The translations under genes and the position numbers were made by a program. Under the pieces are notes generated by a model. The model did no database searches. It saw only the letters and a program-made list of their open reading frames with translations, and had not been told where the DNA came from. Of a DNA stretch of 64,000 bases, positions 46,512 to 58,140 are shown one piece after another (the stretch's first letter is position 1; every line of letters begins with the position of its first letter). Location: positions 17,554,712 through 17,618,711 of the forward strand of contig OY829657.1 of NCBI GenBank assembly GCA_963691815.1. The letters run 5' to 3'. This DNA is from Echiichthys vipera. Taxonomy: Eukaryota > Chordata > Actinopteri > Perciformes > Trachinidae.

Positions 46512-47358
46512 ATGGGGCTGTGTGAGTATCCTTGTTTCTTTGAAAATACTGATATATTATCTTGTATTGATAGTTTTACATAGTGTTACAGTAACCATGG
46601 CACACTGCAGGTTCATTTAAGTTTTTCACCTTGTGTTTCAGTGACATATGTTGCTTTAGGAGGAGGAGCAGGTAAGACTTTGTACAGCCTTGATTGATCG
46701 CATCTATTAACTTTTCTTCAACTGATTTTAACACACTTTGATGTTGTGAATCCATTTACATGCTGAACTCATACCATGTATTGTACAGTATAAAGTGGCT
46801 GAACAAATTATTACACAGTCACTGACAGCGTTTCCTCTGCTGTGTTGTTGTTCATGTGCAGCTGCTGGTGTGATTGGGGCTCCTTTTGTCCTTGGAGCCA
46901 TAGGTTTCACCTCAGCTGGAATAGCAGCAGGCTCCTATGCTGCAAGCATGATGTCTGCTGCTGCAGTCGCTAATGGAGGAGGAGTGGCAGCAGGAAGTGT
47001 GGTGGCTGTTTTGCAGGCATTAGGTAAAAGTCATATGATTTTTTTAAAATGAATTTCAATCTTGTGCTTTTAACGTTTGTATCCTAATGATACTTTCACA
47101 TTGTCATAAAATAGATTATTAGATTTGGGCTAATAATAGTGTTTATGTGTACTATTATGACACCACTGTGTCAATATAATAATGCTTCTGCTTTAGCTAA
47201 GAGCAAGATTCTCTCAGCTTCTCTGCAGCTCCTTCATATTAAACCTGTGTAATCTTGCTGTAGGTGCAGGTGGTCTGACAACAGCCGCCGCTGCAGCTGC
47301 GGCTGGCACTGGAGCAGGTGCTGGAGGAGTAGCGCTAGGCTTGGCTGCACTCATCTGA
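46512..47358 (+). CDS. ISG12/IFI27-like interferon-inducible small membrane protein
   Basis: Small hydrophobic protein of 98 aa. Family members (IFI27/IFI6/ISG12) insert in mitochondrial or other inner membranes and act in interferon response and apoptosis. Four exons, every junction in phase 1: 46512-46521, 46642-46671, 46862-47023, 47264-47358. The protein opens [13 protein letters not shown], then the ISG12 core [20 protein letters not shown] and a Gly/Ala-rich second hydrophobic helix, and ends [15 protein letters not shown]. The very short first exon is typical of fish ISG12 genes. The promoter has an ISRE-like site and a TATA box, and AATAAA is at 47475-47480. A decayed copy of exon 3 occurs at 49091-49147. 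The family is certain; which fish paralogue this is cannot be told. Confidence 0.9.
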
Positions 47359-48109
47359 AAATCATGAAGGAAAAAAATGCATTCATGATATGTTTACTTT
47401 TGCCAAATTCAGACTATTGCAAATTATATCAGTTCATTTGCCAAACAGCACTTTGAAACTGAAATGTTTTGTGCAATAAATCTGTATCCTGTCAAAGATA
47501 CTGGTGCAGTGTGTCATCTGTCAATATGTCTCAAAGTCCACGACAAAGGGCTGTGTGAGTGAGTAAATTAATAAAAGTGTTCTCTGGTCATAAATGTTCA
47601 TAAAAAAATGTTTTTTATTAATATTTTATGGTCACAGTTAAGTTGTGGACATTAAAACCAAAAGCACTGGGCTGAAACACACAGTCACTTGATCCATTGT
47701 TATATAATGATGTTAGTGCTGCTTTAAGGTAACAGACTTTTCCACTGGAGCTGGAGATTAAAGCCTCTGAACACCCACACAGGTGTTTTCAGTGATCCGG
47801 TTGATTAGACCTCTTCTCAGGACTGTGTGGGTGTGTCTACTGTGATTGATTGACATCTTCCCGAGTCTCCTGTTAGCTTTGTTTCACAGGACAAAGTACA
47901 CCTTTATCATTCTAAGTGGTAGACGGACATTTGTGACCTCATAAATTCCCATCAAATCCTCATCAAAGCCCCGCCCACCTTCAACCCAAGCAGAGGTCTA
48001 ATCAGCCAGAATAACTGAAAACATCTGTATGGGTGTTCAGGGGCTTTAATATATGCAACTTGTTTGTCTGTATCTTTCTTTTGAAGGAGCAGTCATAACT
48101 GAACTGCTT

Positions 48110-48310
48110 TAGTCATAGTATAGTATGTCATTAAAAGTCATAGTACCCTATAAGATGTCATAAAAAAGTAATGTATGAGTATGTCATACGAAGTCAAAGT
48201 ATACTATGTAAAAAAAAAGTTATAGTATAGTATGTTGAAACAAGTGAAAAAAGTCATAGTCAAATATGTCCTTAAAAAGTAATGACAAATAGCTGGATAT
48301 TACGTCATAA
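48110..48310 (+). repeat. minisatellite-like repeat, CATAGTATAGTATGTC units
   Basis: Imperfect tandem units built on GTCATAGTATAGTATGTCAT with A-rich spacers, about 25-30 bp each. Related blocks are at about 48795-48905 and 51925-52120. Confidence 0.8.
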
Positions 48311-48588
48311 AGTCATAGTATGACATAAGATAAGATTCTCCTTTAGTAGACCCTCACTGCAGAAATTTACAGCAGTGTTAAAGCAGCAAAAGTGCAAATA
48401 ACAAAAGCATCAATAACAGATGCAAAATACAGAATCTAATAATAGTCTATGTACACAGTAAAAAAAACGAATTAATAGTTAAAAATATCTAAAAACAGTA
48501 AAAAAAAAAGAAAACGCCAAATGACAGTAAAACACAAAACGTGATAAACAGACTGGTCAACAGTGTTGACACATACACATACACATAC

Positions 48589-48590
<2 letters not shown>

Positions 48591-48667
<77 letters not shown>
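48591..48667. repeat. (TG)n microsatellite
   Basis: About 38 TG units with a single interruption (TATG) near 48636, preceded by ACATAC repeats. Confidence 0.97.
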
Positions 48668-48668
<1 letters not shown>

Positions 48669-48794
48669 ACTGCGCTGGTTGTAAAGTCAGACTGGTGCAG
48701 TCAAGTGTCTCATGAATGGTGTGGGACCTGTTGTCATAAAAATATCAGAAAGTGTCACAGTACACATTGATCATGTTATTAGTGAAGTTGCAGA

Positions 48795-48905
48795 GTGATA
48801 GTACAGTATGTCGAAAAAAAGTGAAGAAAATGTCATAGTATAGAATGTAAAAAAATCCTAAAAAGTGACAGTATAGTATGTCATAAAAAGGATTAAAGCC
48901 ATAGT
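48795..48905 (+). repeat. second block of CATAGTATAGTATGTC-type units
   Basis: Units such as GTCATAGTATAGAATGT and GACAGTATAGTATGTCAT match the array at 48110-48310. Confidence 0.7.
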
Positions 48906-49090
48906 ATGACCTTGTATTGTGTTCTTCTCCTGTTTCCTATTATGGTGTACCCGGTTAAACTGGGCCTGTCTGTTTTGACTGTTCATAACGACTGTGCGAG
49001 CCCCGTCACTGCAGAGCCATGCCTTTTTAGATCGTCATTCACTCATTCAGATGCTGACGGCAAGATGTCATTAAAATATGAGAAATATGC

Positions 49091-49147
49091 AAATGCTAAT
49101 GGAAGGAGTGGCAGCAGGAAGCCTGGTGGCTAGTTTACAGGCAGCAG
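49091..49147 (+). pseudogene. decayed ISG12/IFI27 exon-3 fragment
   Basis: The end of ISG12 exon 3 is repeated here (GCTAATGGA..GGAGTGGCAGCAGGAAG, then GTGGCT..TTACAGGCAGCAG) with its GT donor at 49148 retained. Relative to 46862-47023 two bases are missing in the glycine run, shifting the frame, so the unshifted frame reaches a stop (GGC TAG). The upstream part of the exon is not recognisable and no other exons are seen. It is a relic of a tandem duplicate. Confidence 0.8.
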
Positions 49148-49329
49148 GTAAACACCATAACAGGATTCTTCAAATTCATTTGATGTTTGTGGTTTTATCA
49201 TTGCTTGAACAATAATGAAAGGGGAATCTGACGTAATGTCTTTAAAGTGCAACAACATAAAATCCTACTCAAATGTTTGGCTTATTTGTTTGTTTTGATG
49301 TTGTTGCATATCTGCACCCTCTGACATAC

Positions 49330-49580
49330 TGTAGTGAGCGTTGTATGTCTCCACCCAACTGTCAATGACGTCAGGAGAAGTGGAGACGGTCCCTTATCTT
49401 TGCTCACACAATTGCCTTCTTGTATGAAATCTATGTATAAATAACTCTGTTTTACACAAGATTTGAGTCAGACTTCTGAACCAGCTTTAGTGAAAGTCCC
49501 TGTCCCTACTTGGCCGAATAGTTTTGATTTAAATAAATGCATACATACAACTCAGCTGAGCTAAGACTCTAATTTCCACC
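49330..49580 (+). repeat. possible solo LTR or promoter-bearing repeat
   Basis: The segment has TATAAATAA (49436-49444) followed 96 bp later by AATAAA (49532-49537), the spacing expected of an LTR U3-R-U5 unit, and lies between repeats. Borders TG..CA and flanking duplications could not be set, and there is no internal retroviral sequence. An orphan promoter of a lost ISG12 copy is an alternative. Confidence 0.3.
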
Positions 49581-50029
49581 ACATTCAGCATTGTCACCAT
49601 AGAGAGGAGTTTGTGGGAAACTAGTGCAGTATTCAACAAAATAACATGTGTAGGTACAATTGAACGATACTGTGTCATCAAAATTATTATGATGTTTTCA
49701 GACCTTTTCTGAGTTTATAATGGGTGTGTATTGCACAGTTTAAAAGCAGGTAACATCACAGCCAGTGGAGTGGAGAGAAGCTTCAAAAATCTTCTGAAAA
49801 ATAGCTTGTACTTGCTTTCATTCCCACAATTTTCACTCTTCATACATCATTTTAGCTCCAAATGAGGCTTGTTTATCAAAATAAAACTCCTAAATAGACA
49901 CTGTATGTTAACAGGAAAGTAGGGATGGAGATATCTTTTCTAAATAATAGTGCTTATAAATCAAATTTTGTCAGGGCTTAGACCTCAGATGATGTTTTGT
50001 CCTTGTTCCAACAAGGACAATTAAACATT

Positions 50030-50225
50030 AACTCCTTAACTTGAACAGAAAATGATTCAGATATTGACAGTCTCGAACTTTCTGTAAACAGATGAGCTTT
50101 TATTTTCACCCAAACACAACATACAGGGACTTTTCTGCCACTGATTCCTTTCATTGGCAGGGAAATACCGCCCTCCACTGATGAGGTTTTGGTGTTGCAT
50201 CATTGTGTTATTATTCAAGCAGCAG
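50030..50225 (+). repeat. local repeat copy 3 (ISG12 locus), in globin X 3'UTR
   Basis: Matches copies 1 and 2 through CTTTTCTGCCACTGATTCCT, GGGAAATACCGCCCTCCACT and AACTTTCTGTAAACA. On the minus strand it lies inside the globin X 3'UTR and supplies its best AATAAA (TTTATT at 50098-50103). Confidence 0.75.
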
Positions 50226-50421
50226 TCAGATTTTGCGGTATGCAAGCCAGCACACTTTTCTGGCTATTCTGACCCGCAATCCTTTGAAGGGCAAAGGATT
50301 GCTTGAGAAGTAAACCAGTCTGCAACCTGCTGCTAAAAGGATGCAACAAGTGGACAACACCATACATTTCTGTGCTGTACTGGTAAAAACAGTCTGAGTT
50401 GTGGTTACAAGAAGAAGCATC

Positions 50422-53400
50422 TCATAGCGCTGTGTTCCTCTTGTCTGGTCTGTCCTTCGGGGAGAGTGTGAGTTGGTGCTGTTGGTTTCTTTCCTCGTCG
50501 TATCCCTGCTTCATTAGGCTGGTCAAATACTGGAACATGGTCTGGATCACAATCAACACATGGAACCGGGTCAGGGTCCCCATAGGTGAAGGACATTCAT
50601 TCTTTTAGGTATAACTTTTAAGTATTGTATTTAGACAAAATGAATAAGAAATATAGTTTGTATGTGTGAATCAGTACAAAACAGTGCTATTAGATATTGT
50701 TTGGCTGTGCAGCAAAGTTTTCTTGATTAATAAGACACTTTTAAATGAACCAATTACTTAAATAAAGCATGGGAGATGAGAAAAAAAGTTCTTTATTCAG
50801 ATACATTTTAGGCTTTTAGAAGTTATTCTTAGTATAAATTAGAAGATTTTTACATAAATGTCATTTGAAAGATTATAGGAGTACACAAACTATGTTTTGG
50901 ATTGTCATGTGTTGTATTTTTTTCGGATGTTTGTAATAGTGGTGTTTCGTAATCCCAAGTGGGATGAGCCAAATGTTAAGCATGACACAGGAATAACATA
51001 ACCCACTATCTTTAACCACTAGATAGCAGTAGAGTTCATTAATTGTAGCAGAGAGATGAACATACTTTCAAACTTAAATGTTTAATTTCTTTTTTTGGAC
51101 TATAACAGTTATAACAAAGTTGGTAAGTATCTAACACATTCTAAAATGTGCACATAATCGCACATTCAAAAAGGTTTTATCCTCGATATGCGTTTTGCCA
51201 GTGAAAAATGTCTTGAATTGTGGTTCATTGCCAAAAAGCTCTACAATGAAACTAAATTAACCTAAGGAAAGAGGTGTATCTATTGTGTATAAATGCTGAG
51301 TAGCAACAGTAGTTTTTGAGCATCTCTGTATTAATATCACAAGATCTTTAAGTGGCATAACATGATGTGACAGATACATGTTCCCTTTATTTAATATGCT
51401 CATGTATGGTTCAGTGAGGTGTGCATTCTCCATCAGTTAAGCTTGTGTTGCACCAGTTTCCGTCTTGACATATTACATGGTGCAGAGACGGCTTGCGCTG
51501 ATGCGAGCCAGACACAATCTGTCACTACTGCTCATATGCTCATTGCACACATCAAGTCTATTTCACAGTATTTACCCAGAATGGGTCACTGCTAAGGTCC
51601 TTAAATAAGGAGACACACAGGTCACACAATGGCCCTCCTTACCTTCCATGCCTCCTCCAGCTCAGCCGTCCACCTCTCCTTCAGGATGGGCTGCACAGCA
51701 CAGATGAATTCTGCTCCAACGTACTGGAACATAATTATGTGAGAGACTTAATGACATGCTTATGCCTAGGCAACTAGGATGATATCCAGTTGGAGTGTAA
51801 CTCCATTGATATTACAGTCATGTGCAAGATTAAAGATGAGTATTAGTTGAAATAACACACTGTGTTAATGGTTCCATATTGTATGAAGTGAGATCTACAT
51901 GTCTTTTTTCTATTATAAAGAAAAAAAAGGCATAGTATAGTATGTTGAAAAACCTCATAAAAAATCAAAGTATAGTATGTGGAAACAAGTCATAAAAAAC
52001 TCATAGTATAGTATATAGAAAAAATGTAATATTATAGAATTTTGAAAAGGTTATAGTATCATTTGTAGAACAAAAGGTCATAGTATAGTTTGTCCAAAAA
52101 GGTCATAGTATAGTATGTCTTTGTATGTGTAATGCTCAATCCACAGAGAAATGCACTCAGCCCGTTAAACGAGCCGTCAGGACTTCTGTACGTTTGTGAT
52201 GTCACTACTATACTTTATATACAGTAGGTAGAAAGTGCTGCTACAGTTATTCCTTGGCTAAAATGACGGTGCACTGATGCAGAGAGTGCAGATGCGAACA
52301 CCTGGAATCACTGACCAATCAGAGCAGACTGGGCTTTTTCAGGAGGGTGGCTTAAAGAGACAGGCGCTAAAATGAAGCATTTCAGACGGGAGGTGAATAC
52401 AGGTGAATTCAGACAGACAGCATTTGAAAAATATTGTGGTTTTTGAACATTTAAGCAGACAAACATGTTTTAGTAGAAACCTGAAATGCAAGTATCACCC
52501 TGAATGAGCATAATATGGGACCTTTAAGCATTGTATTGTTGGGATCGCCGGGTCTTACACTGTAGTACTTAGGTGGGGCGTTGTAATGATAATGGCTTTT
52601 TCCCAGCTCCCGGGCCAGAGCTTCCAGTCTGTCCAGCTGGTCCAGTCTAGCCACGCTTTTTTCGATGAAAGACATCACCCTGAAAGAGATTCCAGTCACC
52701 CAGCCTGATTAATCCACCAGATTGTGAATTTGCAATTTGAAATAGTAAATAAGCAGTAGGCAACTATCAACTGATAAACCTCCACTGTAGATAAGTGAGT
52801 GGCACTCTTCTGTGTTGAAAGGCTGCATGGTGACATTTGCAGTTCAAATGCCAAGGAAGATAAACACGATTGATTGCATGTCTTATTAATTTACCTCACA
52901 CTTGATGATGCAAAATTGCGTAATACTTTTCACCCACTTAAAAACACGCTATTACATGCTACAAAACACCTCAGGATCAATTTCCTTTGTTGCTTTTTCA
53001 GGTGAGTCCGCCATCACTGCAGAGTGTGTGCGTGACAGTTTTAAAGATGAATACGGAACAAAGGGCTAGAGTCGCTTTAGCTCTCTTTTCCCTGTGTCTC
53101 TCTGCCACCGTGGACATTTGTACTAATTTCCCCAAATGTGGTTGAAGGGCCGTTTGGCCTTATCACAGAATTTGAGAGCAGCCGGTTCATGCACAGTTTA
53201 TCTGTGCATCGCTGCTGCAATGCCACACTAGTCTTTGTACCTTCAGGTCCTCAGGCAGTAATTGGCTGCTTTTGCCTTGTTCATAGAGGAACACGGAGAG
53301 GCCTGATGCACCCTGGAAACCACAGACAAGTGGCTGTGATAGATGCTACAAGCTTTGTGTGAATTAGAGTGCTAAGCAAGGTTTTAATGATACGACTACT

Positions 53401-56400
53401 TGAGGCCTTGTGCTCTGCCACTTATCTTATGATTTGTGTCTTGCACTGTACTGTGTGCAACATGGTTATAGCATGTAATGTTAAAAAGACGAGTCCAGTG
53501 ATATTATATACTTTTTCCATGAAAAGACCAGAACAACTATGTATTGATTCCACTATTGCCTGTAGCCATATATTATTCAGTGTCATGTAGCTCCATTGCT
53601 GTCTAGAGGCTATTAAAAATCAATAATAATATAATATATCAATATTAAAAATGTACTGGACGACTTGTTCCTTTAATAACAATGAACATAGTCATTGTAG
53701 TTTATTTTGAGTCAGTCGCACATCCACTGTCCTGCTGCTGCACATATCCACTAGAGCAGTGATTCAAACCAGGGGTACTTACACCAGGACTGTACTTGAG
53801 TCTGTTCCCAAGACTGCTTTTTTGAAGTTTTCTCGCTTGTTAGTTATTGAGAACTGGTCAAGTTGTTCCTGGCTGCTTACAAGGGATCAGTTGTCCATTG
53901 ATTAGCTTGATGTTAGAAGATCGATCTTGTTTAGATCCGTCCTAACTCCTTAATCACTTTATTAGCATTGGAAAGACACTATTACCTATTATGGTCTTGA
54001 AGAGGACTCTGTTTGCTCTGGACTTGGTTTGGACTCAAACTCGACTGGACCTGGTCTTGTACCTTGTACCTCTGTGGGTTCTCCTCCCAAGGGCTACCTA
54101 AAATGTTGGTGGAGTGGCTGATTATTTGAAAAAGCAGAAATGATGCTTTGGTAAAAGAGTGTCTGTATATTTGTGTTTAGGAGGAAAAAACAATTAGGTT
54201 TAGAAATTGGTGTAGTCTAACAAGGTTGGGAATCACTGCACAAGAGCAGAAAATGTGTATTCATCCGTGGCTGAAAGTAGTTCCCCAAAAAGAAACAATT
54301 TACACCTGAACACTACAGTGCCCAGCTATTATAGGAAATATAGAGCATTATTTAAAAATGAAATATTTGTGAGCCGTCTTTTTTTTTTTTTTTTACTTCT
54401 AGAGAACCAATGGCCGACTGAGACGATGCATTGTTGATTTTGATCTTTTCATCTCTTTGATCTTTTTTTGTCCTTTTGTACATGGCAACTATCATCATCA
54501 TGACAGATGAATGAATGTCAAACTTCAATCTTTTAGTGTGATCTTTTAGTCAACGTGCTCTCCTGCCATGCAGCACTATGCTATCATTGGGCGTTGTTGC
54601 GTTAAGTGTAGAGTTGGTGACTGACCGTAGGCCGTGTGCCCTGAGCTCCCGGCTGGTCCGCAACCTCTCCAGGTCCTGCACGTCTCGGAACAGGAAGAAG
54701 ACGTCCTTACACTCGGGGTGGGTCTCAAACAACCTGTTACCAAGACAACAACAGGGCTGCCTCTGAGTTGTCATATTCACTCCCAGACCAAGATTAACCC
54801 CCTGATTTCCCCAACAAACGTGACACATGCTCACGAGTCACACGACTGCATTCTCAGTGCCTAGAGGCTTCTCTCCTCCTGTCATCCTTCAGCCATTCTC
54901 TCACTTTGAATAGAGAACTGATTATGACTCTCTGATCTTTCTCCTTTCATCTCTGCCATCCACTCTGGACTCCATACCAACAACAGCTGCACTCAGTAAC
55001 AGGCCATCCTGGATCTATCTAGCTGTGATAGTCCGGACGGATACTGATTTTTTTTTTTTTACCTTAATGATTTAACCTCAATTTCCTTAACCAGAGAGTC
55101 TAAGCATGCCATCCAATCAGAGAGCCTTCCGGTCTCCAGCTGAGGTACCTGTGATTAGTCATGCTGCCAGAATACAGATGCCTCGTCTGGATGTGTGGTG
55201 TATTGTGCTCACAATGAGATGCTCACAGCAACTCTTTTCGGTATGAAGTTCATGGGGAAGGGAAAAAAAGCAGCGGATGATGGCACTGATTTCTGATGTG
55301 TTAAAAACAGTTGTGGGTGTGGCAGGTCAAACATAAGCTTATTCTATTTTATGTTCATTGTTTTTTAATTTCCAATAGCCTCCAGTGCTGCTAGTGCTCT
55401 GAAATACAGAACAGAGTCCTCATAAATAAATACATTAGACATCTAAAACATGTGCTCCCCTTCATTGATCGATTGATGAAGTGGGAGAGATGTTTACGAA
55501 GTGATGGTCTCTCTAATGGCTGCTGTGCAGTGGGGCTCAGCACCCTTTGACAAGCAGATGACAATACAGAGAGGTGTACTGAAATGCAATATGTTAACAA
55601 CACAAAAAATGAGATTGGAAAGGTTCTGTGCTTTTATAGTAGTTTCATTAAATTAGAAATAAGCAGGCTCTACTTATTTTGAAGTATTCTGATTTTACAC
55701 TTGACTGTGAAATTCACTCTCCCTATTCAAACCTCCTTCTCGCCAAATTAGAGACTGATTAGAGAAAGGGGCTGTTCTTTATTTTCCCATCGTTGTCCAC
55801 CCAGCAACAACCTGTAGAGAGCTGGTTATTTACGTTCCATTGTCTGCTCTCTAATGGGGTACATGTAAATATGCAGTACATATGGAGACAATGTAGCACT
55901 TTATTGCTCAAGTGGAATTTTAATTGGCGGTGTTCAGAGCTCCAAACTATTTTGGTGCTCATGAATAGAGCCCATCTTAGTTTTTAGAGTACCTTATTGT
56001 ATATACACTGGACTGAGCAACATCACCTTTGCCAATGAATAAGAGCTGCTATATTAAGAGCACACATTGAAAAACAGGTGATTCATTTTGCTGTAACAAT
56101 TATTGTTCAGTCATGAGATGGAGGGGGGCCCTGGTGTGGCCCCTGACCCACATGAGGCCAATGAATTTCCAGGCTAACACACTAGGGACAATCTTTTCAA
56201 CTGTTGAGGTCACTCAGGGGACACTAATTGGGCTTCTAGCCATGTGGAAGCTGCAGCCACTCTTTATCACCGTACACTTCCATTTGTTTGATTTCCCTGC
56301 CAAAGGCCAAATATGTTTTTTCACTGAACGGCGGTCATCATGGTGCTAATTGATCTAATGCATTTTCCTGATGGTTCGTGCTTTTAATTGTATGGCACCA

Positions 56401-57092
56401 TGGCAGGCCCGTGGCTGTGTATTATTACATAATGTTTTAAAGATGTGATGTGAAGTGATAAGAGTGGAGGAGGGGTATTCTGCTCTGAGCTCTAAATGAA
56501 ATGCTGTGGGTCAGAGGGCAGAGCAGAGGGAGGCTGGATGTTCACTTTCCACAGTTGTTTGAAAAGGTTATAGGCACCATGCCATTATTACAGCAGATCA
56601 GAAGACCTTCTGCACACATCTTTGTCCCTTGGGCCAGCAGGTCAGAACATAGTGTAGAGGTTTTAGTTATGGTCAGGAGTATGAGCCATGATATGGAAAA
56701 AAAAGTTGGACCTATTGTTTGCAAAATCCAGAATATTTAGGCTGCATTAAGAAAATTATTATAACCACAGAGCTGTCTTAAATCAAATATAATCAGTTTA
56801 CAGGTAATCAGACTATAATATACCTGTTTACTACCTTTCTAATGTGCCAACTGATGAATTATCTATTTAATTTTGGGGTTATTTGACATGGGAAAGTAAC
56901 AGAAAGGGTTTCAGCATCCTACCTGACAAACATAATAATCCCAACTTTGGCTATATCGTCCCGGATAACTTTCCACGACTCCTTGATCATCTGAATCTGA
57001 TCCTCGGTGGGAAACGCAGCACCGGCAGCATCCTCTGTAGTCCTCTCTCCAAACTCTGCTTTTGCCGCCAGACCTGATATTGCACAGCCCAT
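50422..57092 (-). CDS. xgb: globin X (xgb/gbX)
   Basis: Membrane-anchored hexacoordinate globin kept in fishes, amphibians and many invertebrates. Five exons give 199 aa (coordinates on +, read leftwards): 57092-56923, 54733-54626, 52679-52559, 51723-51643, 50541-50422. All phases agree. The start MGCAISGLA gives Gly-2 and Cys-3, the dual myristoylation/palmitoylation signal known for globin X. The A-B helix part is MIKESWKVIRDDIAKVG; CD-corner FFLFRDV; distal-His segment RAHGLRVMSFIEK; proximal-His segment LARELGKSHYHYNAPPKYY; GH part EFICAVQPILKERWTAELEE; final exon TMFQYLTSLMKQGYDEE. An out-of-frame upstream ATG sits 7 nt before the start, in a weak context. The ATG chosen has A at -3 and G at +4. 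Candidate AATAAA is at 50103-50098. Confidence 0.95.
51925..52120 (+). repeat. third block of CATAGTATAGTATGTC-type units
   Basis: Imperfect tandem units like those at 48110-48310, in globin X intron 3. The block runs directly into the MITE-like element at 52121-52529. Confidence 0.8.
52121..52529 (-). repeat. MITE-like element beside globin X exon 3
   Basis: Read on the minus strand it begins TTAAAGGTCCCATATTATGC, passes TTTCAGGTTTCTACTAAAAC and AAGCCCAGTCTGCTCTGATT, and ends GCATTTCTCTGTGGATTGAG. Its ends match the split copy in pld4 intron 2. It stops about 30 bp from the globin X exon 3 donor (52558). Confidence 0.75.
54734..56922 (-). other. globin X intron 1, possible conserved non-coding segments
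   Basis: A 2.2-kb intron without a recognisable exon. 55780-55985 and 56110-56420 are of higher complexity and richer in TAATTG/TAATGG homeodomain-like cores than the rest, and lack repeat hallmarks. They are candidates for regulatory DNA on composition alone. Confidence 0.3.
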
Positions 57093-57660
57093 TCTTCATA
57101 AAAAAAATGTTTTAGTGCCAATCACGGAAGAAAAAACCCCGAGTTTAATTGATTTTGCGCCAGAGGAAATGGTGTTGCTGTCATCTGGTTTAAATGCGCA
57201 ACTCCAACTGCGTCTCGGACTATACACGCCTCTGGTCGATATCACGGATTAGTGTCAAGTCTGTAAAGAGACACACGAGGTGCAAGTTCTGGTGAGCGGT
57301 TCAAAATAAAAACTCTCGTTAATGAGAACATGTTACAGCGGCAATTATGCTTTTATGTTGAAGGAAGGGCCTGTTGATTTCCGCTGTAAATCGGTCTATT
57401 CATGGCTGACTTGACGCGTCTTTTCAAGGATGCGGAGTTGAGAGGGCAACAGCGCGCACTCTGTAACCTGAGGCACAAAGGCTGGGGCTGTGCCGTCATT
57501 TCAAATAAGAGATAGATAACACAAATTAATAAAGACACACACGCACACGCGCACACACGCACGCACGCCTCACCCTATAATACCCCACTGTTTCTGATGA
57601 GCTCATTTAGACACTGCTCTAATCTCTCACCTGTCAGTTCTACAGTTAGTAATTAAACAG
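57093..57660 (-). promoter_or_regulatory. globin X 5' flank / promoter region
   Basis: CpG content is higher than in the flanks (for example near 57400-57460), and a CA/CG alternating run covers about 57536-57568. No TATA box is clear within 100 bp of the start. The transcription start cannot be placed. Confidence 0.35.
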
Positions 57661-57720
57661 TTTAACCCTTGTGTTTTGTTGACAGTGACCTTACTTCCCA
57701 TAGAGCCCAATTATGTATGT

Positions 57721-57764
57721 ATAATAATAATAATAATAATAAAAATAATAATAATAATAATAAA
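57721..57764. repeat. (AAT)n microsatellite
   Basis: About fourteen AAT units with one interruption, between globin X and the plekhg3 3' end. Confidence 0.95.
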
Positions 57765-58134
57765 ACTGGTAACCACCTGTTTGCCACAAAGCGAAAATAC
57801 AAGTTAAATGAATAACCAATTAAGGAAACATTTCATGCATCACTTGGATGAATGGACTGCTGCAAATACTAATCTGTACTTTTCTGTGGACTTCTAGAAA
57901 CACGTCATCAAGTTAAAAAATATATATATTTAGAAGCAGTTCTCATGAAATTAGGAAAAGTAATAATACAAGCTGATAAAATAAAGTATTTTAAGGGGCG
58001 CAAGGGTCTCCTGACATTGATTAGATAACTCTTGGTGTAGTAAGTAGTCAGTAAGTTAGTCACTTTATGCTCAGAGAATGTCATGTCGGTATTTGAGATG
58101 CATGAGAGACCTGTGGACACTTGCCATTTCTGTT

Positions 58135-58140
58135 TTTATT
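58135..58140 (-). terminator. plekhg3: plekhg3 poly(A) signal
   Basis: TTTATT on the plus strand gives AATAAA on the gene strand, about 790 nt after the plekhg3 stop codon. The interval 58141-58926 would be its 3'UTR; no other gene is seen in it. Confidence 0.55.

Noticed and set aside
48110..48310. Array of short similar units resembling a CRISPR-like pattern
   Set aside because: Units are imperfect, spacers are themselves A-rich variants, and the genome is a vertebrate; it is a minisatellite.
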